A DNA stretch of 64,000 nt from Paenarthrobacter sp. JL.01a (GTDB taxonomy: Bacteria > Actinomycetota > Actinomycetes > Actinomycetales > Micrococcaceae). The stretch is from positions 930,001 to 994,000 of the forward strand of contig NZ_CP104877.1 of assembly GCF_025452095.1 (NCBI RefSeq), given 5' to 3'. Positions 34,688 through 43,592 of the stretch are shown here, piece after piece. The position numbers and the translations under genes are program-made. The notes under the pieces are model-generated. The model did not search any database. It was given only the letters and a program-made list of their open reading frames with translations, and was not told where the DNA came from. Position 1 is the first letter of the stretch, and each line of letters opens with the position of its first letter.

Positions 34688-36124
34688 TTAGTTTTCGGTG
34701 CGTTGACGGATTTCAAGTTCGGTGACGGTGGCGGAACCTTCGCCGGCGAAGACGCCGATCCGTCCCGTCGTCAGGTCGTAGATTCTGGCGCTGAGCGCAA
34801 CCTGGCGGTCGACGACGGCGACGCACGTGTCGCCGTCGACAATCACCTCGAGGCTGTGCTCGCCGGGGGCGAGGTTGCAGGGGCGCTCCAGTTCGATGTC
34901 GAACGGAACGTCTCCGGAAACATGCCACTGTGCCTCGCCGGTGATCGTGCGCGGCCACCGGTCAAAGACGAGGCGGTTCCGCTTGGGCTCCAGGCGCAGG
35001 ATGTAGGACTGGTCGCCGTCCTCGCTTGATCGCAGGAGCAGTCCGCATTCTGTGGTGTCGGGTGCAATGTCCAGCACCGCTTTTGCGCAGAACTGCGAGG
35101 GCAGCTCTTCCTGCGAGACCAGGGCGGCGTAGCCGTCGGGCACCTCCAATCGAGCGGGCAATTCCGCGGCCAGGGAGACCGGCACGTCTTCCCAGAAGCT
35201 CTCCACCAGTTCGTCTGCGAAGGAGAAGCCGAGGGTGCCGTCCGGATTTTGCCGGGCTTCCAGGACGGACATGGTCCCGGCCCATTGCCAGGGCCCTTGG
35301 TCCTTGTTTCCTTCTTTGCTGGCGATCCAGCCGAAGAAGAATCGCCGTCCGTCCCGTTCAGCTGTCTTGGATGCATAGAAGGCGCGGCCATCGATGCTGT
35401 CCAGGTTTGGTACGGTCCACGGGCCATCGGGGCTTTTCGCCATCCTGTACCTGGTGGTGAAGGACTCGGAGAACTCCGAATACACCATGTACCACCAGTC
35501 GCCCCACTGGAAAACGTCGGGGCATTCGTGGGTGATGTAGCGGCGCGGATCCCAGAAGGGCTCGGCGTACTCCCACGTCATCAGGTCCGTGGACAGGCAC
35601 TGGGCGATCACGCCGCGGCGCCGTTCCGGGCCGGTTGAATGCCGGGCAGCGAGCAGCATCCGCCACTGGCCTTTGGCCTCGTCGCGGAAGACGAACGGAT
35701 CCCGCCAGTCTCCGGACTCGTAGCCTTCCGGAGCGCCGAATGTCAGTTCCGGGTGCTTGGTCCAACTCTGCATCCCGTCTGTGCTGGTGGCGTGCATGAC
35801 CAGTTGGAGGGGGAGGCCGTCGGCGCCCAGGTTGCGGGGGTTCTGACCGGTGTAGAACAGGTGGTGGACACCGGATTCATCGACGACGACGCTGCCCGTG
35901 TAGGCGTTGAAGTCCGGTTCGGCGGTGGTTCCGTGGGGGAGTGCCACGCCGTGGTCCTCGAACTGCACGAGGTCCTTGGTGGTGATGAGGTTCCAGGAGG
36001 TGCCGGGTTTGGGATCCGAGCGTACTTCGTGGAGGTAGAAGAGCCAGAACTCCCCGTCCTTCTCGAAGGGGATAAGGTCTCCAACCCAGCCGTCGGCGGG
36101 TTGGAAGAAGACTGAGCGATTCAT
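34688..36124 (-). CDS. Cytosolic GH32-family fructosidase
   Basis: 478 residues without a signal peptide. The GH32 five-bladed propeller motifs are present in adapted form: candidate nucleophile D16 in FFQPADGWVGDLIPF (replacing the usual WMNDPNG), transition-state D142 in DWRDPFVF and acid/base E200 in THECPDVF. A C-terminal beta-sandwich domain follows from about residue 330. It probably hydrolyses the imported levan product to fructose; because a levan fructotransferase gene is divergent, a difructose anhydride IV hydrolase is one plausible role. It is first in the operon, 44 bases before the binding-protein gene. Confidence 0.87.
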   Translation of the reverse strand: MNRSVFFQPADGWVGDLIPFEKDGEFWLFYLHEVRSDPKPGTSWNLITTKDLVQFEDHGVALPHGTTAEPDFNAYTGSVVVDESGVHHLFYTGQNPRNLGADGLPLQLVMHATSTDGMQSWTKHPELTFGAPEGYESGDWRDPFVFRDEAKGQWRMLLAARHSTGPERRRGVIAQCLSTDLMTWEYAEPFWDPRRYITHECPDVFQWGDWWYMVYSEFSESFTTRYRMAKSPDGPWTVPNLDSIDGRAFYASKTAERDGRRFFFGWIASKEGNKDQGPWQWAGTMSVLEARQNPDGTLGFSFADELVESFWEDVPVSLAAELPARLEVPDGYAALVSQEELPSQFCAKAVLDIAPDTTECGLLLRSSEDGDQSYILRLEPKRNRLVFDRWPRTITGEAQWHVSGDVPFDIELERPCNLAPGEHSLEVIVDGDTCVAVVDRQVALSARIYDLTTGRIGVFAGEGSATVTELEIRQRTEN

Positions 36125-36142
36125 CTGCGCTGATGTCCATTC

Positions 36143-36160
36143 TGCTAAAGCGTTTGATCA
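36143..36160. promoter_or_regulatory. LacI-type operator A of the fructan locus
   Basis: TGCTAAAGCGTTTGATCA, 18 bases upstream of the cytosolic GH32 start. It shares the half-sites GCTAAA and TTGATCA with operators B and C. Centre about 46 bp from B. Confidence 0.75.
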
Positions 36161-36188
36161 CCATGAAGGTAGCGCAGGTCACACTACC

Positions 36189-36206
36189 TGATCAAGCGTT
36201 TTAGCA
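36189..36206. promoter_or_regulatory. LacI-type operator B of the fructan locus
   Basis: TGATCAAGCGTTTTAGCA is operator A in inverted orientation with one base changed in the core. Centre about 45 bp from C. It lies midway between the divergent promoters. Confidence 0.75.
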
Positions 36207-36233
36207 AAGTTAATTTTCGACAGGAACTTTCCT

Positions 36234-36274
36234 CGCTAAAACGCTTGACCAACGAAACCCCAAGCCGCTAACGT
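36234..36274 (+). promoter_or_regulatory. LacI-type operator C overlapping a promoter of the levan fructotransferase gene
   Basis: Operator CGCTAAAACGCTTGACCA covers 36234-36251. Its TTGACC (36245-36250) can serve as a -35 box, followed after 18 bases by TAACGT (36269-36274) as a weak -10. Repressor on C would block this promoter. The operator call is stronger than the promoter call. Confidence 0.6.
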
Positions 36275-36451
36275 CCTTGCTACCGACGGCACACCCGTGT
36301 CCCCTCGACGCCGAGCGGACACACCGGGAAAGCCCTACGGCCGAAGTAATCCACACCCTTTGATGGCGCACTTTGGCGTGCCCGGATGCGCAGCTGTGTC
36401 CGCGCCGCCATAGCGTTCTCAACCAATGAATGCTTGAGAGGAAACCACTTC

Positions 36452-38011
36452 ATGACGCCCGAATTCTCACGACGCACCATCCTGCAAGGCACCGGAGCCG
36501 GCGCCTTGGCCCTGCTGATGGGTGGAGCCGCCACCAGCCCAGCCCACGCATCCGGGTCTCAGCGGGCGGTCTATCATATGACCCCGCCATCGGGATGGCT
36601 CTGCGACCCCCAGCGACCGGTGTACACGAACGGGGCCTACCAGCTCTACTACCTGCACTCCAGCATCAACAACGGCCAAGGCGGTTGGGACCACGCGACC
36701 ACAACCGACGGGGTGTCGTTCGCCCACCACGGTGCCGTCCTGCCGCTCCAACCGAACTTCCCCGTATGGTCCGGATCAGGGGTGGTGGATACGGCCAACA
36801 CCGCAGGCTTTGGTGCCGGGGCCGTCGTCGTACTGGCCACAAAGCCGACCGACGGCATCCGCAAGTACCAGGAGCAGTACCTGTACTGGTCCGCGGACGG
36901 TGGCTACACCTTCACGGCGCTCGCGGACCCGGTGATCGTCAATACGGACGGCCGGATGGCAACTACCCAGGCCGAGATAGACAACGCCGAGTGGTTCCGT
37001 GACCCGAAGATTCATTGGGATGCGGTGCGCGGTGAATGGGTGTGCGTGATCGGACGCGCAAGGTACGCCGCGTTCTATACCTCACCGAACCTCAAGAACT
37101 GGCAGTGGAAATCCAACTTTGACTACCCCAACCACGCGCTTGGAGGTATCGAGTGTCCCGACCTGTTCGAAATGACGGCAGGGGACGGCACCCGGCACTG
37201 GGTTTTCGCAGCGAGCATGGACGCGTACAGCATTGGGCTGCCCATGACCTACGCGTACTGGATGGGAACGTGGAACGGCACGTCGTTCGTGGCGGACAAC
37301 CTTACCCCTCAGTGGCTCGACTGGGGCTGGGACTGGTACGCCGCGGTGACCTGGCCGTCGGTGGATGCCCCGGACACCAAGCGGCTGGCGACGGCATGGA
37401 TGAACAACTGGAAGTATGCCGCCCGCGACGTCCCGACCGATGCCACGGATGGCTACAACGGCCAGAACTCCATCACGCGGGAGCTTCGCCTGGAGAAGCA
37501 GGGTGGCGGCTGGTACTCCCTGCTGAGCACGCCGGTCAGCGCGCTCAGCGGATACGTCACCGCAACAACCACCGTTCCCAGCCAGGCCGTGAACGGCAGT
37601 TACGTCCTGCCATGGACCGGCCGTGCCTACGAGCTTGAACTCGATATTGCCTGGGATACCGCGGCGAACGTTGGAGTATCCGTAGGGCGCTCCGCAGATG
37701 GAGCGCGGCACACAAACATCGGTAAGTACGGCAACGAGGTGTACGTCGATCGGAGCCCCTCGGACCTGAACGGGTACTCCTTGGTTCCTTACACGCGGGC
37801 TGCCGCGCCGATCGACGCCAGTGCCCGTTCAGTGCACCTGCGGATCTTCGTGGACAAGCAGAGCGTGGAAGTGTTCGTCAATGCGGGGCACACAGTACTT
37901 TCGCAGCAGGTCCACTTTACGGACGGCGATACGGGTATCTCCCTCTATTCCGACGGCGGTCCAGCGAACTTTACGGGGATAACCATCCGGGAGTTCGGCA
38001 ACCCCATCTGA
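36452..38011 (+). CDS. lftA: Levan fructotransferase (DFA IV-forming), GH32, Tat-exported
   Basis: 519 residues. A twin-arginine signal (SRRTILQG, then a hydrophobic stretch ending SPAHASG) gives a mature start near residue 35. The sequence from AVYHMTPPSGWLCDPQRPVY onward closely resembles, from memory, the Arthrobacter ureafaciens levan fructotransferase. GH32 catalytic residues are D52 (WLCDPQ), D184 (WFRDPK) and E234 (IECPD). The enzyme cleaves levan from the end and closes the released fructose pair into di-D-fructose 2,6':6,2' dianhydride (DFA IV). The ATG at 36452 has AGAGGA upstream. Divergent from the importer operon, with three shared operators. Confidence 0.87.
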   Translation: MTPEFSRRTILQGTGAGALALLMGGAATSPAHASGSQRAVYHMTPPSGWLCDPQRPVYTNGAYQLYYLHSSINNGQGGWDHATTTDGVSFAHHGAVLPLQPNFPVWSGSGVVDTANTAGFGAGAVVVLATKPTDGIRKYQEQYLYWSADGGYTFTALADPVIVNTDGRMATTQAEIDNAEWFRDPKIHWDAVRGEWVCVIGRARYAAFYTSPNLKNWQWKSNFDYPNHALGGIECPDLFEMTAGDGTRHWVFAASMDAYSIGLPMTYAYWMGTWNGTSFVADNLTPQWLDWGWDWYAAVTWPSVDAPDTKRLATAWMNNWKYAARDVPTDATDGYNGQNSITRELRLEKQGGGWYSLLSTPVSALSGYVTATTTVPSQAVNGSYVLPWTGRAYELELDIAWDTAANVGVSVGRSADGARHTNIGKYGNEVYVDRSPSDLNGYSLVPYTRAAAPIDASARSVHLRIFVDKQSVEVFVNAGHTVLSQQVHFTDGDTGISLYSDGGPANFTGITIREFGNPI

Positions 38012-38031
38012 AGCGTCGGCTGCGGCGGCAC

Positions 38032-38499
38032 TCAGGGGCAGTTCAGTGTACCGGTAAGGGGCAGGCCAGCCCAGCTGTTGGTGGAGTTGGGAACTTTGTA
38101 GTAACCACGGATCTGGTAGGTCCACGTTCCACTCAGGCTCGCAGCATTCTGGACACCCGAACTGTAGGACCGGCCGGCCGTCTTGCTCAGGTCACCGGTG
38201 AACTGCACCACGCCATCGGGGTCAATGACCTTGAGTTCGTAGTAGTTGGCGTAGGTAATGGCCGTGTAGCTGCCGACGCTGATCTTGGCCTGGCCAAACC
38301 ACAGGAAAGAGTCGCAGCTCTTGGTCACGGTAACAGTGTTGGCTGCGGGCGCCTGGATCTTGGCCGCGGCCACTGGCATGCCGGCACTTTCGGTGTCGTT
38401 GAATCTGGCGTGCGCCGGCGAAATCGAAAAGCCCATCAGCACGAGCAGGAGGGCCACAAAGGTGGCCGGTACCCGCCAGAGGATGGGCTTGACGTGCAT
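38032..38499 (-). CDS. Secreted small protein of unknown function
   Basis: 155 residues. A signal peptide (PATFVALLLVLMGFSISPAHA) precedes a mature part of about 120 residues that looks like a beta-sandwich (YYELKVIDPDGVVQFTGDLS, GTWTYQIRGYYKVP) with two cysteines (KSCDSF and the terminal LNCP). I recognise no family. It lies 207 bases downstream of the TasA-like gene on the same strand, separated from it by a strong terminator. Confidence 0.75.
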   Translation of the reverse strand: MHVKPILWRVPATFVALLLVLMGFSISPAHARFNDTESAGMPVAAAKIQAPAANTVTVTKSCDSFLWFGQAKISVGSYTAITYANYYELKVIDPDGVVQFTGDLSKTAGRSYSSGVQNAASLSGTWTYQIRGYYKVPNSTNSWAGLPLTGTLNCP

Positions 38500-38650
38500 G
38501 ATTCGTCGTCACTTTCGTTTCGATGGTGTGGATTGCGTTGTTCCAAGTCTCCCAAGCGGACCTCAGGAAAGAATCCTTCGTAGCCTCAAGGTCCGCTCAA
38601 GAGTCCAGGAACCGTGTGGTGCCCGGCCCAGGAACGACCCACGACAATGG

Positions 38651-38689
38651 CCGGAAACCGGCCCGAAGGGCAAGCGGGCCGGTTTCCGG
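38651..38689. terminator. Perfect 15-bp terminator hairpin after the TasA-like gene
   Basis: CCGGAAACCGGCCCG (38651-38665) and its exact complement (38675-38689) enclose a 9-base loop, 17 bases past the stop at 38707 on the minus strand. Confidence 0.85.
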
Positions 38690-38706
38690 GGTCTGGGGCT
38701 TGGTGG

Positions 38707-39315
38707 TTATTTGGTGGTTTCGGTGCGTTGGGTGCCGGTGAAGGCGAAGGCGATGGTGGAGGTGGCGCCTTGGAAGGTGTTGTCCGCGGTGGTGGGGAAC
38801 GCGGTGGTGACTTTGAGGTTGTCGGTCTTGGCTGAGGTCAGGGAGGTGAGGTTGTTGAGGACCTTGTTCGCTGTGATGACCGGGGCCGAGGCCAGGACGG
38901 TGGTTTTGGTTCCGCCGCAGGTGTAGGGGGCTGCCGTACCGGTCCAGGCAACACTGCAGTTTTCGATGGTCAGTTGCAGGCCGTTGGTGGTGTCGGTGGT
39001 GAGCAGGGATCCGGTGGCTCCGGCGGAGGTGGTGAGGGTGACGTTGTTCAGGTCGGAGTTGCCGGTGTTGGCCAGGGTGACGAGTTTTTCGACTTTGTCA
39101 CCGGGGAGCAGTCCTGCGATGGGGACGTTGAGGGTGTTGGCGGGGCCGGGGGCGCCCAGGGCGATGGTGACGGTGCCTGCGGTGACGGCTTGGGAGGCGG
39201 AGGTGGAGGAGGTGAACGCGCCGTAGGTTCCCATGCCGGCGACGGCGGCTGCGGTGCCGACCAGTGCGACGGAGGCGAGGATTTTTCCGGTGGTGGTTTT
39301 GAGGCTGATGGCCAT
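38707..39315 (-). CDS. TasA/camelysin-like secreted protein with a SipW-type signal peptide
   Basis: 202 residues from the ATG at 39315 (AAAGGA about 9 bases upstream). The N-terminus (TGKILASVALVGTAAAVAGM followed by GTYGAFTSSTSAS) matches the signal-peptide class seen in TasA/CotN/camelysin proteins, including the conserved GTYGAF-T-x-A pattern. The mature part has LNVPIAGLLPGDKVEKLVTL, a DUF11-like beta-sandwich signature. Relatives form extracellular fibres or act as surface proteases. No SipW-type signal peptidase gene is nearby. Confidence 0.85.
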   Translation of the reverse strand: MAISLKTTTGKILASVALVGTAAAVAGMGTYGAFTSSTSASQAVTAGTVTIALGAPGPANTLNVPIAGLLPGDKVEKLVTLANTGNSDLNNVTLTTSAGATGSLLTTDTTNGLQLTIENCSVAWTGTAAPYTCGGTKTTVLASAPVITANKVLNNLTSLTSAKTDNLKVTTAFPTTADNTFQGATSTIAFAFTGTQRTETTK

Positions 39316-39473
39316 GGGGATCAGTGTTCCTTTCCTGTGGCCACCGTGAGACCGGCCGGCCTGTTGTTCCAGCCTGTGTGGCTGACAGGAATTACTTTGC
39401 CGGGCCTGGATCAAGAACAAATCCTGCAAACCCGCAACACTTCCTCAGGAAACACTCAAGAAAACCGCAGCGG

Positions 39474-39482
39474 TTATCCACA
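39474..39482 (+). promoter_or_regulatory. Perfect DnaA-box sequence TTATCCACA
   Basis: A single consensus DnaA box in the 271-bp gap between the divergent tasA-like and recQ genes. With only one box and no AT-rich element it is not an origin. It could be chance or a DnaA-titration or regulatory site. Confidence 0.4.
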
Positions 39483-39586
39483 GGTCCCATCCGGCGAAAA
39501 GACGCTTCCCCTCCGGCTCGCGCTAGGCTGGAGATCTCGGCTGATGCAGGTGGCCGCAGGAACCACCAAGCGGAGCCATATCTTCC

Positions 39587-41266
39587 ATGTCAGCTGACTT
39601 TGACCTGACTGCCCTCGCGGCGTCCTCCTTTTCCCTTCCGGAGTTGCGCGACGGCCAACTCGCCGGGATGAGCTCCCTGGCCGAGGGCCGGGACGTTCTG
39701 GCAGTTATGCCTACGGGGTACGGAAAATCCGCTACCTACCAGGTCGCGGCTCTGTACCTGCACCAACAAACAAAACGCCCCGCCGTCGTGGTTTCGCCCC
39801 TTATCGCCCTGCAGGAGGACCAACTGGATGGGCTCGCCGAGGACCTTGGCGACGGCGCCGCCGTCGCCATCAACTCTTCGCGCACCGACGCGGAAGTTGA
39901 GGCTGCGTGGCATGCAGCCGAGTCGGGCCAAGCGGTGTTCCTCTTCCTCGCCCCGGAGCAGCTGGCCAAGCAGGAAACCGTTGAGCGCATCGCCAAGCTG
40001 GATATCACGATGTTCGTGGTGGATGAGGCCCACTGTGTTTCAGCTTGGGGACATGATTTCCGCCCGGACTACCTGGAACTGGGCCACGTCCGGGATCGCT
40101 TGGGAAATCCGCCGGTGATCGCCCTGACTGCGACGGCGTCGCCACCGGTGCGCGATGAGATCGTTGAGCGGCTGGGCATGCGGGACCCCTTGATCCTGGT
40201 CCGGGGCTTCGACAGACCCAACATCAGCCTTGATGTGGTGCGCCACCAGGAGGACAAAGCCAAGCGCAAAGCCGTGGTGGAACACGTGGTGGAGCTTGCC
40301 GGCTCGGAAGGGCTGGGCCTGCTCTACGCCGCCACGCGGAAAGACACGGAGAGCTACGCGGCCACGCTGACGGAGCGGGGTCTGCGGGCAGAGGCTTATC
40401 ACGCGGGCCGCGCGGATGCCGACCGCGAGGACATCCACGAGAGGTTCCTGGAGGATCAACTGGATGTCGTGGTGGCCACGACGGCTTTCGGCATGGGCAT
40501 CGACAAGGCCAACGTGAGGTTCGTGGTGCACGCGGACATTCCGGATTCCCTGGACTCGTACTATCAGGAAATTGGTCGCGCCGGCCGTGATGGTGAAGCC
40601 GCCGCGGCGATCCTTCATTACCGGGCAGAGGACCTGGGTTTGCGCAAATTCTTCGGCACCCACTCACCGGATCCCGAGGCCCTGAGAGCTGTGCTGAAGG
40701 TTGTTAAGAACGCTGGAGGGCCGGCTCCCAAGTCCGCGATAGCGGAGCTGACAGGTTTCCCGGCGCGGCGCGTTACCGGGTTGGTGAACCAGCTGGAAGA
40801 AGCCGGTGCAGTAAAGAGCGGCAAGCGCGGAACCCGGCTCGCTTCCAAAGCGAAGCCCGCCACCCTGGTCAAGCGCGCGGTGGAACTGGCCGAGGCGCGG
40901 CAACGTGTTGACCAGTCCCGGCTCACCATGATGCGGGCCTACGCCGAGACGGACGGTTGCCGTCGCCAGTTCCTGCTGGGCTACTTCGGTGAAGACCTGC
41001 CGGAGCCGTGCGGCAACTGCGATGCCTGCGCTGACGCCCGGAATCATGACGCCCGGAAGCATGACGAGCCGGCTGCGGGCAGCCCGGCAGATTCCGGTGC
41101 GGAGCAACTGTTCCCCCTGCAATCCACCGTGATCCACAAGGAGTGGGGTCCCGGTTTGGTGATGCGGCACGAGGACGACGTGATAACTGTCCTGTTCGAG
41201 CAGGAGGGCTACAAAACCCTGTCCAGTACCGCCGTCGTCGAGCATGAACTGCTGAAGCCCGCCTAG
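39587..41266 (+). CDS. RecQ-family ATP-dependent DNA helicase, short form
   Basis: 559 residues. Walker A MPTGYGKS (41-48), DEAHC box (about 146-150), motif [13 protein letters not shown] and motif [12 protein letters not shown] are visible. A zinc-binding segment follows with cysteines in [10 protein letters not shown] and [10 protein letters not shown]. There is no HRDC domain; the C-terminus ends in a small beta domain ([19 protein letters not shown]). It unwinds DNA 3'-5' in recombination and repair. The stop overlaps that of the convergent membrane-protein gene by 4 bases. Confidence 0.92.
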   Translation: MSADFDLTALAASSFSLPELRDGQLAGMSSLAEGRDVLAVMPTGYGKSATYQVAALYLHQQTKRPAVVVSPLIALQEDQLDGLAEDLGDGAAVAINSSRTDAEVEAAWHAAESGQAVFLFLAPEQLAKQETVERIAKLDITMFVVDEAHCVSAWGHDFRPDYLELGHVRDRLGNPPVIALTATASPPVRDEIVERLGMRDPLILVRGFDRPNISLDVVRHQEDKAKRKAVVEHVVELAGSEGLGLLYAATRKDTESYAATLTERGLRAEAYHAGRADADREDIHERFLEDQLDVVVATTAFGMGIDKANVRFVVHADIPDSLDSYYQEIGRAGRDGEAAAAILHYRAEDLGLRKFFGTHSPDPEALRAVLKVVKNAGGPAPKSAIAELTGFPARRVTGLVNQLEEAGAVKSGKRGTRLASKAKPATLVKRAVELAEARQRVDQSRLTMMRAYAETDGCRRQFLLGYFGEDLPEPCGNCDACADARNHDARKHDEPAAGSPADSGAEQLFPLQSTVIHKEWGPGLVMRHEDDVITVLFEQEGYKTLSSTAVVEHELLKPA

Positions 41267-41769
41267 GCGCGGGCCGTGGCGGCCCCGTAGCGCCTCCGAA
41301 AGATCGTCACCAACAGTGCTGCCGTCAGGGCCGCGGCACTCACCAGACACAGCAAGCCACCCCACGGTGCGTAGTCGCCACCGGAAATGAAGAACGCATC
41401 AGCCAAGGCCATGCCGGCCGGGAATGATGTGAAGAAATAGATGGGCGCGCCCATGGCCAGGATCAGCAGGTCCAAGATCACAACGATTCTCATCCGTGAA
41501 ACAACCCGTGTTGCAGTCAGCAGAACCACCACGCCGGCAAGAACCGTGCCAATGCTTGACCACGCTACAACCGCCGCCACTGAAATTGACTCGTTGCCTC
41601 GGGCCAGACCCGCATGTATCTCCTCCAGCGAGGCACCCGGAACAGCGGCGAGCGGATTCCATACAAGGATCTGCAGAGCTGCGGCCACGGAATATACGGC
41701 TATTACGACCAGCCCGAGCAAGCTAACCGTGACCCGCCCTGTTTGAGTGCTGCTTTCAATTGTCCCCAT
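41263..41769 (-). CDS. Four-helix membrane protein of unknown function
   Basis: 168 residues with four hydrophobic segments (about 13-36, 62-84, 92-113 and 130-155) and a basic C-terminus ([12 protein letters not shown]). I recognise no family. It is convergent with recQ, sharing 4 bases at the stops. Confidence 0.75.
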   Translation of the reverse strand: MGTIESSTQTGRVTVSLLGLVVIAVYSVAAALQILVWNPLAAVPGASLEEIHAGLARGNESISVAAVVAWSSIGTVLAGVVVLLTATRVVSRMRIVVILDLLILAMGAPIYFFTSFPAGMALADAFFISGGDYAPWGGLLCLVSAAALTAALLVTIFRRRYGAATARA

Positions 41770-41790
41770 GCTGGGAGCCTAGCCGAAGGT

Positions 41791-42696
41791 TCAGGTATTC
41801 AGTTCCAACATCAGCGCCGGTAGCTGGTCGGCCAGCTCGCGTGCCAGGAATCCGAGCGGACCCAGCTTACTTGCCAGGCGATCCGCGGCGGCCGCATGCA
41901 GATGGGTGCCCCAACAGGCGGCCTGGGCATTGCTCGTTCCGCGGGCCCTCAGTCCGGCAACCGCGCCGGCCAGGACATCGCCGCTGCCGGAAGTCCCCAG
42001 GCCACCGTAACCGGTGGTGATCTTCCAAAGTTCAGGCTCCGTGCCTTCCGGACCGGCGATGAACCCCTGGCAGCTGACCACGGCGTCAAAGCGCCGGGCA
42101 ATGTCCAGCAGGGCAGCTGGCAGGTCGTCGACATCCTTGCCCAGCAGGATTCCGGCCTCCGTCGGGTTCGGGGTGAGGATCAGGCGGCCACGCCATGGTT
42201 CGAGTCGGTTCTGCACCTTCGCAAGCGCTCCGAGGGCATAGGCGTCAAGCACGACGGCGGGACCCCGGTCGGCGTTCGTGCCGCCGTCGGCTTCCTCCCG
42301 TTCCAACAGCGTTCGAAGCAGGGTCTCGGCGAGATCGAGGTCGTCCAATCCAGGGCCGACCAGCAGGGTGTCGGCGCGTTCCAGATAGGTGGAGATCCTG
42401 TCCAGCCCCTCGCCCGTCAGTGACCCGGCGGCTGTCTCCGGTAGCCCGATTGAACCGCACTCCGGCAGCGCTACGCCCACCTGGACTGCCGCGGATTCGG
42501 CAACGGCCAACGTGATTTTGCCGGCCCCCGCACGCAGCGCCGCAGTCCCTGCAAGAATGGCCGCTCCCGGGGTCGCCCGTGCTCCGCCGATGACAAGGAC
42601 CGCTCCACGTGAATACTTATCGTCTCCGGGGGCCGGCAGCGGCCAGTCACGCAGAAGCGATGGAGTGACCAGGGTGGGTTCACTGCGGGTGGACAC
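41791..42696 (-). CDS. nnrD: ADP-dependent NAD(P)H-hydrate dehydratase
   Basis: 301 residues from the GTG at 42696 (GGGG 6 bases upstream). Starts at 42702 and 42729 are possible alternatives. The ribokinase-like carbohydrate-kinase (YjeF C-terminal) domain shows KYSRGAVLVIGGARATPGAA, ILTPNPTEAGILLG and the GTSGSGDVLAGAVAGLRARG motif. It repairs hydrated NADH/NADPH. The epimerase half (YjeF N domain) is not fused here. The start overlaps the end of the histidine phosphatase gene. Confidence 0.88.
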   Translation of the reverse strand: MSTRSEPTLVTPSLLRDWPLPAPGDDKYSRGAVLVIGGARATPGAAILAGTAALRAGAGKITLAVAESAAVQVGVALPECGSIGLPETAAGSLTGEGLDRISTYLERADTLLVGPGLDDLDLAETLLRTLLEREEADGGTNADRGPAVVLDAYALGALAKVQNRLEPWRGRLILTPNPTEAGILLGKDVDDLPAALLDIARRFDAVVSCQGFIAGPEGTEPELWKITTGYGGLGTSGSGDVLAGAVAGLRARGTSNAQAACWGTHLHAAAADRLASKLGPLGFLARELADQLPALMLELNT

Positions 42697-43456
42697 TGGC
42701 ATCCCCGGCGTGTTCGGTGACTGTGACACCCTGCTCTGTCAGGTGGTCGGCAACGTTGAAACTCTCCAACTCCCAGGGGCCGGCTCCGGTGGGACGTACG
42801 TACCGTGTGATGGAGGCATTCAGCACTGACGTGGTCGCGGCGAGGTCCAGGATTTCCTCTTCCGACATGCCCTCCAGCACGTAGCGGACCAGGAGGATCA
42901 CGGCATCGTGACAGACCAGCATCACCCTTTGGCCTGTTCCCAGGGTGTTTAGTTCGTCCAGGACCGAGCGAAGACGCAGGGCCACATCCGCCCAGGACTC
43001 ACCCCCGGGCGGCCGGTAGTACAGCTTGCCAAGCCACGCACGACGCTCGAATTCATCGGGGTAGCGGTTCTTCACGCCGAGGCTTGTCAGCCTGTCCAGA
43101 ATGCCCAATTCCCTGTCACGGAGGCGCTCGTCGGTGAGTACCTTCACGGGCCACCCTGCAGTTTCGACGGCGATTTCCGCCGTCTGCCGGGCGCGGGCGT
43201 AAGGGGAGGAAACAACAGCGTCCGGTCGCAATTCCTCGGCGATGCGGGCCAGCGCGGTCCCCAAAGCCTTGGCTTGGTCCTGGCCCGTGCCCGAGAGATT
43301 TACGTCCGGGTCCCTCGCGGGCACGTCGATGATCTCCGCTCCCGCCACCCGGGCTTCGGTGGCGGCCACGTTTCCTTCGCTCTCACCATGCCGGACCAGC
43401 AACAATTCCACGGCACCGGCCTCCTGCACGGCGTCCGTCAGACCGTCCTCGTTCAC
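42680..43456 (-). CDS. Histidine phosphatase (phosphoglycerate mutase-like)
   Basis: 258 residues. The phosphohistidine motif LLVRHGESEGNV is near the N-terminus, the second Arg-rich motif is SSPYARARQTAEI, and the C-terminal His is in VMLVCHDAVI. I chose the GTG at 43456, with AAAGGGG 7 bases before it; the frame continues upstream without family similarity. The substrate is unknown. It overlaps nnrD by 17 bases and probably shares a transcript with it. Confidence 0.87.
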   Translation of the reverse strand: MNEDGLTDAVQEAGAVELLLVRHGESEGNVAATEARVAGAEIIDVPARDPDVNLSGTGQDQAKALGTALARIAEELRPDAVVSSPYARARQTAEIAVETAGWPVKVLTDERLRDRELGILDRLTSLGVKNRYPDEFERRAWLGKLYYRPPGGESWADVALRLRSVLDELNTLGTGQRVMLVCHDAVILLVRYVLEGMSEEEILDLAATTSVLNASITRYVRPTGAGPWELESFNVADHLTEQGVTVTEHAGDASVHPQ

Positions 43457-43592
43457 AAAAGCCACCCCTTTCGCGTGCGTTGCCGAATTGCAGAACACTA
43501 CCCACTGCGTACCCACGGATCCAGAGAATAAACGCCCGACGGCGGTTCGGGAACCTCTGTTGCCTGGACCGCCAGTGAAGTATGTTGCTCGC

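Noticed and set aside
36452..38011. Annotation of the secreted GH32 protein as an inulinase or levanase
   Set aside because: The sequence follows levan fructotransferase throughout, including the WLCDPQRP block in place of WMNDPNG; a plain hydrolase is less likely.
39316..39586. Origin of replication around the DnaA box
   Set aside because: Only one box, no AT-rich unwinding element and no dnaA/dnaN genes nearby.
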